Shown here: positions 58,879 to 64,000 of the stretch, in pieces
How positions within the stretch are numbered: the stretch's first letter is position 1
Layout: each line of letters opens with the position of its first letter
Assembly (NCBI GenBank): GCA_013288555.1
Contig: JABDBQ010000005.1
Coordinates: forward strand, 41,799-105,798
Direction: 5' to 3'
Origin: Bacteroidota bacterium
Lineage (GTDB): Bacteria > Bacteroidota > Bacteroidia > CAILMK01
DNA length: 64,000 bases
Made by a program: the position numbers and the translations under genes
The notes under the pieces: generated by a model
Database searches by the model: none
What the model was told of the DNA's origin: nothing
What the model saw: the letters and a program-made list of their open reading frames with translations, nothing else

Positions 58879-61017
58879 ATGTACACCCCGGAACAAATAC
58901 AGGACTTCAAAAACTTAACCAATAAGTTGCTTGAGCATCTTGATTCTAACAATCATTCTCTCATTCAATCATCCATTCATTCAATATCCGAAGCCGCAAA
59001 AGAAGTCACCGACCTTCGCGACGTGATCAATTTTCACGATCATATGTATTATGTTCAAAGCGAGTCGATTATTACAGATTTTGAATATGATAGATTATTC
59101 AAACATCTCAAATCCATTGAAGATCATTTCCCGGCACTGGCTACGGATGATTCACCCACGCATCGTATCGCACAGGGATTGACCAAAGAATTCCCCACCG
59201 TTTCGCATATTGTGCCCATGCTGTCATTGGATAACTCTTATAATGAAGACGACCTGATAGACTTCGACCGTAAAGTAAAAGACTTGTCAAAACTGGAATC
59301 GGTAAACTATACTGTTGAGCCTAAGTTTGATGGCGGAGGTATTTCACTGGTGTATGAAAATGACAGGTTATCGCGGGCTTTAACAAGGGGTGATGGTATT
59401 ATGGGTGAGGAGATTACCCCAAATATCAAGGCTGTAAAATCTATTCCGCCTAAGGCCAATTTTTCAAAATATGGGATCAAAACCATTGAGATCCGGGGTG
59501 AGGTGATCATCCCCAAAGAAAAGTTTAAAAAGTATAATAAGGATAGGGCAGAGGCTGGCCTCTCAGAGCTGGCTAATCCACGTAATGCTGCTTCCGGCTC
59601 CTTACGTATGCAGGATGCGGCAGAGGTGGCCAGGCGAAACCTGGATGCCATTTTATACCATATCAGCTATGCTGTTGATGAGAATGGAAATGACCTGCTC
59701 GGTTCTACCTTCAAAAAGCGGTCTGACAATATTAAAATGCTGAATGACCTGGGATTCAAAACACCGATCAAAGAACTGAAAATACTAAATACAGGAAAAG
59801 CCATTGTTGACTATTGCGAAGAATGGCATGTCAAAAGGGATAATTTTACTTATGAAATAGATGGCATGGTGGTTAAGGTGGATAACCTTGAACTTGAAGA
59901 TATTCTGGGCGCTACCTCACACCATCCGCGCTGGGCCATAGCATATAAGTTCCAGGCCAGGCAGGCCAGAACAAAACTCTTAAAAGTGGAATTCCAGGTG
60001 GGGAGGATCGGGACGATAACCCCTGTTGCCAAATTGCAGCCTGTGGCGCTCGGCGGCGTAACGGTGTCTTCAGTTTCCATGTTCAATGAGGATTTTGTCA
60101 AAGATAAAGACATCCGCATTGGTGATGAAGTAGTTGTGGAAAGGGCAGGGGATGTAATACCTTATATTGCTTCTTCTATTAAAGAATCAAGAAGTGGTCA
60201 TGAAACCATCATTCATTTCCCGACGCATTGCCCATCTTGCGGGACAAAGCTTATCAGATCAGAAGAAGAAGCGGCATGGCGCTGTGTAAACAATGAATGC
60301 CCCGCCCAGGTATATGAACGGCTCGTGCATTTTGTCTCTAAAGATGCCATGGATATTGCTGGCCTGGGCCCTGCGAGCATCGACAGGTTTATCAAAGAGG
60401 GTTGGGTTAGCTCGATTCCTGATATGTTCCGACTGCCTTATGATGATATATCCAAACTGGAAGGCTTTGGAGAAAAGTCGGTTGAAAAGCTGAAACTTGC
60501 CATTAAAGCAGCAAAGCAGAAACATCCCTATCGGTTGCTGTTTGGGCTTGGGATCCGCCACGTAGGCGAAACCACTGCCAAAAACCTGATGGAGGAAGTG
60601 AATTGTATTGAAGATTTTGAAAGATGGAGCCTGGAAGAATTCAATGCCTTGTATGATGTCGGCCCGAAAGTGGCTCAAAGCATTTATGAATTTTTCCATT
60701 CAGAAGAGACGGTTAACCTGCTCAACGAATTGAAATCCATTGGACTGCAAACCTGTAAACCTCAAAAATCAGGATCCGAAACCGAAGGCAAACTAAGCGG
60801 ACAAATGTTTTTATTTACAGGCACCCTGGCTACCATGACCCGCCCCAAAGCCGAAGAAAAAGTTGAAGAACTGGGGGGCAAAATAGCGGGATCGCTCAGT
60901 GCCAAGGTCAATTACCTTGTTGTTGGTGCAGATCCCGGAAGCAAAGTAGAAAAAGCCAAGAAACTGGCTGGGGTGAAGGTGATTAGTGAGGATGAGTTTT
61001 TGGTGATGATTGCGTGA
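58879..61017 (+). CDS. ligA: NAD-dependent DNA ligase LigA
   Basis: KFDGGGISL adenylation motif, NPRNAASGSLR, C-x2-C zinc finger CPSCGTKL...CVNNECPAQ, HhH repeats, C-terminal BRCT. Confidence 0.96.
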   Translation: MYTPEQIQDFKNLTNKLLEHLDSNNHSLIQSSIHSISEAAKEVTDLRDVINFHDHMYYVQSESIITDFEYDRLFKHLKSIEDHFPALATDDSPTHRIAQGLTKEFPTVSHIVPMLSLDNSYNEDDLIDFDRKVKDLSKLESVNYTVEPKFDGGGISLVYENDRLSRALTRGDGIMGEEITPNIKAVKSIPPKANFSKYGIKTIEIRGEVIIPKEKFKKYNKDRAEAGLSELANPRNAASGSLRMQDAAEVARRNLDAILYHISYAVDENGNDLLGSTFKKRSDNIKMLNDLGFKTPIKELKILNTGKAIVDYCEEWHVKRDNFTYEIDGMVVKVDNLELEDILGATSHHPRWAIAYKFQARQARTKLLKVEFQVGRIGTITPVAKLQPVALGGVTVSSVSMFNEDFVKDKDIRIGDEVVVERAGDVIPYIASSIKESRSGHETIIHFPTHCPSCGTKLIRSEEEAAWRCVNNECPAQVYERLVHFVSKDAMDIAGLGPASIDRFIKEGWVSSIPDMFRLPYDDISKLEGFGEKSVEKLKLAIKAAKQKHPYRLLFGLGIRHVGETTAKNLMEEVNCIEDFERWSLEEFNALYDVGPKVAQSIYEFFHSEETVNLLNELKSIGLQTCKPQKSGSETEGKLSGQMFLFTGTLATMTRPKAEEKVEELGGKIAGSLSAKVNYLVVGADPGSKVEKAKKLAGVKVISEDEFLVMIA

Positions 61018-61043
61018 GTAAGTTTATCATGATCATAATACCC

Positions 61044-61051
61044 TATATTTG
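61044..61051 (+). promoter_or_regulatory. Candidate -7 box TATATTTG for the second TPR gene
   Basis: TATATTTG, 32 bp before the ATG at 61084. Confidence 0.4.
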
Positions 61052-61083
61052 AAGAAACCTAGTATATATTTAATTAGTCAAAC

Positions 61084-62199
61084 ATGAAATCTTTTCTCTT
61101 TTTGATACTTGCCATAACTCCAATTTTAAGTTGCCATAGTCAAACGAGCGAGGAATATTTTAACAGAGCTAAAGAAAAGGATTCGTTACATGAATACCAT
61201 CAATCAATAAGACTATATGATAAGGCAATTGCAATGAATCCAAAATTCGATTTAGCCTATTTAGGCAGAGGTAATGTAAAATTGGCGCTTCAGGATTATA
61301 AAGGTGCCATATCTGACTACAGTAAAGCTCTAGAAATCAATCCTAATTTGGATAAAGCTTATGATAATAGGGGGATGGCAAAATCAAATTTAAAAGATAT
61401 CAAAGGTGCTATGGAGGATTATAATTTGGGCTTAAGTATTAATCCAATGGATCCGTATCTTTATTTAAATCGAGGTAATGTAAAAGCTGACCTAAACGAC
61501 TATGACGGGGCTAATGCTGATTATGATGCAGCAATGAGAATTAATCCAAATATTTCAAAAATATATCTTGTCAAAGGGTTTATGAAATTTAAACAAAATG
61601 ATTATCAGGGAGCATTGAAAGAATACAACAAGTCAATAGAAATTAATCCGCATGATTCCAACGCATTCTATGAAAGGGCCAGGGCTAAAAAGCATTTGCA
61701 GGACTATGCCGGTGCAATAGAAGATTATTCAAAAGCTATTGGAATTAATCCAAATATGGAAGATGCTTATGTTCATAGAGGCGAGCTTAAAAAAATTGTT
61801 AAGGATTATCAAGGAGCAATTTTAGACTATAACAAAGCGATCGAAATTAATCCAAAGGATACTCCAGTTTATATTAATAGAGGTACGGCAAAATATGTAC
61901 TCCAGGATTACAAAGGTTCTATTATAGACTTAGATAAAGCTATTGAAATTAATCCAAATAACGCAATTGCATATTATGACCGAGGATTAGCAAAAGCACC
62001 TCTAGGTTCGTATCAAAATGCATTAGCAGATTTCGATAAGGCAATTGGGATTGACTCAACTTATCCAGCATTTTATTATAGCAGAGGGTTAGTGAAATGT
62101 TTAATGGGACAAAAAAATGGCGGGTGTAATGATTTAAATAAATCTCTAAGGTTAGGTAATAATGAAGCTCCGGATGCTATTAAGAAATATTGTAATTAA
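61084..62199 (+). CDS. Secreted/lipoprotein-like TPR-repeat protein
   Basis: Signal MKSFLFLILAITPILSCHSQ; about nine TPR units with a 102-bp DNA period. Confidence 0.85.
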   Translation: MKSFLFLILAITPILSCHSQTSEEYFNRAKEKDSLHEYHQSIRLYDKAIAMNPKFDLAYLGRGNVKLALQDYKGAISDYSKALEINPNLDKAYDNRGMAKSNLKDIKGAMEDYNLGLSINPMDPYLYLNRGNVKADLNDYDGANADYDAAMRINPNISKIYLVKGFMKFKQNDYQGALKEYNKSIEINPHDSNAFYERARAKKHLQDYAGAIEDYSKAIGINPNMEDAYVHRGELKKIVKDYQGAILDYNKAIEINPKDTPVYINRGTAKYVLQDYKGSIIDLDKAIEINPNNAIAYYDRGLAKAPLGSYQNALADFDKAIGIDSTYPAFYYSRGLVKCLMGQKNGGCNDLNKSLRLGNNEAPDAIKKYCN

Positions 62200-62240
62200 A
62201 AATTGCCATCTATGTAGCATACAATCTAATAAACCAAGCC

Positions 62241-62312
62241 TCAAATCCTCATTTCAGGCACCTCACCTTCAATAATCAATCTTCCAGCTGTTTTGGCTTT
62301 GATTTCAACCAT
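62241..62312 (-). pseudogene. Remnant of a scoB-like 3' end ([23 protein letters not shown])
   Basis: 62249-62306 matches 63096-63153 (scoB 3' end) at 54 of 58 bases; frame and stop preserved; scoB ends [21 protein letters not shown]. Confidence 0.85.
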
Positions 62313-62323
62313 TTTGAAATGTT

Positions 62324-62710
62324 TTACCAAATTACTTTTAAATCATTGTACATTGAGAAAGTATCATCTTTAGAAATGATCGACATTTTACCATTTATGG
62401 CTTGTGCAATCAGCATTCTGTCAAATGGGTCTCTATGATGAAATGGTAATGATGAAACTAAAACATTATCTTCATTTTGAATAGGAAGAATGCTGATTCC
62501 ACTTGAAATAATGTCATTAATATATTCCCGGAAAGGCCTGCTTATATTCAATTTATTTAAGCTGATTTTAACGGCCATTTCCCACAAAGAAACAACACTT
62601 ATATAATTTTCTGAATCGGGATTCTGGATGCAATCAAGTGCTTTTTTAGATAGCTGAGCGTCCTCTTTGAAGTACCAGATGAGTGTATGGGTATCCAAAA
62701 GGTAATCCAT
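62324..62710 (-). CDS. PIN-domain (VapC-type) toxin
   Basis: MDYLLDTHTLIWYFKED, YISVVSLWEMAVKISL, HHRDPFDRMLIAQAI conserved PIN acidic residues. Confidence 0.92.
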   Translation of the reverse strand: MDYLLDTHTLIWYFKEDAQLSKKALDCIQNPDSENYISVVSLWEMAVKISLNKLNISRPFREYINDIISSGISILPIQNEDNVLVSSLPFHHRDPFDRMLIAQAINGKMSIISKDDTFSMYNDLKVIW

Positions 62711-62922
62711 TACCTCATATATTCTTTAAAATCTTCCAGTGGAGCATCAAAATCAGGGCTCATTTCAATTTTGTCTTTCCACAAGCCATAGCCTTTGGTC
62801 TGGCGTTTATTTGTTTGATCCTTATTCGCTTTCGCAAATAAAAAATCAATAAAATCCTCAGCCTCAGCTTTCAGTGCATCTGGTAATCTCGTAAATTTTT
62901 GTATTACAACACTTACGTCCAT
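62710..62922 (-). CDS. DUF2281/VapB-type antitoxin
   Basis: VVIQKFTRLPDALKAEAEDFIDFLFAK...APLEDFKEYM; TAATG overlap with the PIN gene. Start taken as MDVSVV. Confidence 0.85.
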   Translation of the reverse strand: MDVSVVIQKFTRLPDALKAEAEDFIDFLFAKANKDQTNKRQTKGYGLWKDKIEMSPDFDAPLEDFKEYMR

Positions 62923-63007
62923 TATTATCCTGTTTATTGAACAGAACAAATTTAGTTAAATCTTTTGTTCCGAAAAATGTAGTTCTTTTGCCTTGGTCAG
63001 CATTTTC

Positions 63008-63032
63008 AGTTGACTACAACTTGTAGTCAACT
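63008..63032. repeat. 12-bp-arm palindrome AGTTGACTACAA-C-TTGTAGTCAACT
   Basis: Perfect inverted repeat with 1-nt centre, between the scoB stop and the antitoxin start. Confidence 0.9.
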
Positions 63033-63087
63033 AATTTTCAGCTTGCGTAAGCCTATTATCACATCATCACATTAACATATCATCACA

Positions 63088-63744
63088 TTAGATTTTCATC
63101 TCAGGCACATCACCCTCAATAATCAATCTACCAGCTGTTTTGGCTTTGATTTCTTCTATCGATACACCCGGCGCACGTTCCAGGAGTTTGAAACCGCTGT
63201 CAGGTGTTACTTCCAATACAGCCATTTCGGTTACGATCTTTTTCACGCAGCGCACACCTGTTATCGGCAAAGTACATTCAGGCAATAATTTCGATTCACC
63301 TTCTTTGTTAGAATGCATCATGGCTACAATGATATTATCAGATGAAGCAACCAGATCCATAGCGCCCCCCATGCCTTTTACCATTTTGCCGGGTATTTTC
63401 CAGTTGGCAATATCTCCCTTGTCGGATACCTCCATAGCTCCCAAAACAGTGAGTTGAATATGTTTGCCACGTATCATGGCAAAAGAAGTGGCAGAATCAA
63501 ATATAGCAGAACCGGGAAGGGTAGTTACCGTTTCTTTTCCGGCGTTGATCATGTCCGGATCCTGCTCACCCTCAAATGGATAAGGCCCCATTCCGAGCAG
63601 TCCGTTTTCTGATTGCAAGATAACAGTTATTCCCTCTGGAATGTAGTTTGCCACTAATGTGGGAATGCCAATTCCTAAATTTACATAATAACCGTCTTGT
63701 AGCTCTTGTGCGATTCTTTTCGCTATTCCGTATTTATCTAGCAT
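63088..63744 (-). CDS. scoB: 3-oxoacid CoA-transferase subunit B
   Basis: [72 protein letters not shown]. Confidence 0.95.
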   Translation of the reverse strand: MLDKYGIAKRIAQELQDGYYVNLGIGIPTLVANYIPEGITVILQSENGLLGMGPYPFEGEQDPDMINAGKETVTTLPGSAIFDSATSFAMIRGKHIQLTVLGAMEVSDKGDIANWKIPGKMVKGMGGAMDLVASSDNIIVAMMHSNKEGESKLLPECTLPITGVRCVKKIVTEMAVLEVTPDSGFKLLERAPGVSIEEIKAKTAGRLIIEGDVPEMKI

Positions 63745-63749
63745 TGCCT

Positions 63750-64000
63750 TTATCTTTTTGTAACAGTTACACGTTCAATTCTTTTCTCATAATTCGTTCC
63801 CTGAAAAATCCGGTTGACAAAAACCCCGGGAGTATGAATAAAATTCGGATCGAGTTCTCCAGGTTGTACCAGTTCCTCTACTTCCGCAATGGTAATTCTG
63901 CCGGCAGTGGCCATTGGCGGATTAAAATTTCGAGCTGTCCCTTTGTAAACCAGATTTCCCATGGTATCGCCTTTCCAGGCTTTAACAATCGCAAAATCGG
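63750..64000 (-). CDS. scoA: 3-oxoacid CoA-transferase subunit A, 5' part cut by window edge
   Basis: Frame open to the window end (..[60 protein letters not shown]). Confidence 0.93.
   Translation of the reverse strand, partial: DFAIVKAWKGDTMGNLVYKGTARNFNPPMATAGRITIAEVEELVQPGELDPNFIHTPGVFVNRIFQGTNYEKRIERVTVTKR

Noticed and set aside
61240-62090. Regular repeat with recurring GAAATTAATCCAAA at about 102-bp spacing
   Set aside because: Considered as CRISPR or tandem DNA repeat, but it is the codon-level signature of 34-aa TPR units in an intact CDS.
1-64000. Prophage, transposon, integrase or CRISPR array
   Set aside because: Scanned all translated ORFs and repeats; found no integrase, transposase, capsid, terminase or cas-type protein, nor any spacer-like array.

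Overview
64 kb chromosomal window from a member of the Bacteroidota. Supporting signs are type IX secretion C-terminal tails, S46 and C10 peptidases, and TAnnTTTG promoter boxes. It is mostly single-copy housekeeping and metabolic genes: pfkA (cut by the left edge), dapD, dxr, rseP, rpsP-rimM, pgk, rnz, rlmB, ligA, a fused 2-oxoacid dehydrogenase E1, kynurenine-pathway genes, and scoAB (cut by the right edge). RNA genes are tRNA-Leu(CAA) and RNase P RNA. I see no transposase, prophage or CRISPR array. The most notable accessory or regulatory content is: (1) a VapBC-type toxin-antitoxin module bracketed by scoB and a 58-bp diverged remnant of the scoB 3' end that keeps its own stop codon, with a 12-bp-arm palindrome upstream of the antitoxin; (2) a histidine kinase / receiver-adenylyl cyclase / HD-domain operon divergent from a large STAND-TM-coiled-coil-WD40 protein; (3) a second, receptor-like cyclase with TPR sensor repeats; (4) a receiver domain with a C-terminal transmembrane anchor; (5) an AddB-like Fe-S PD-(D/E)XK nuclease without a recognisable Walker A; (6) several intergenic palindromic or word-repeat elements. 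Family names come from motif recognition in the translations; no database search was run.
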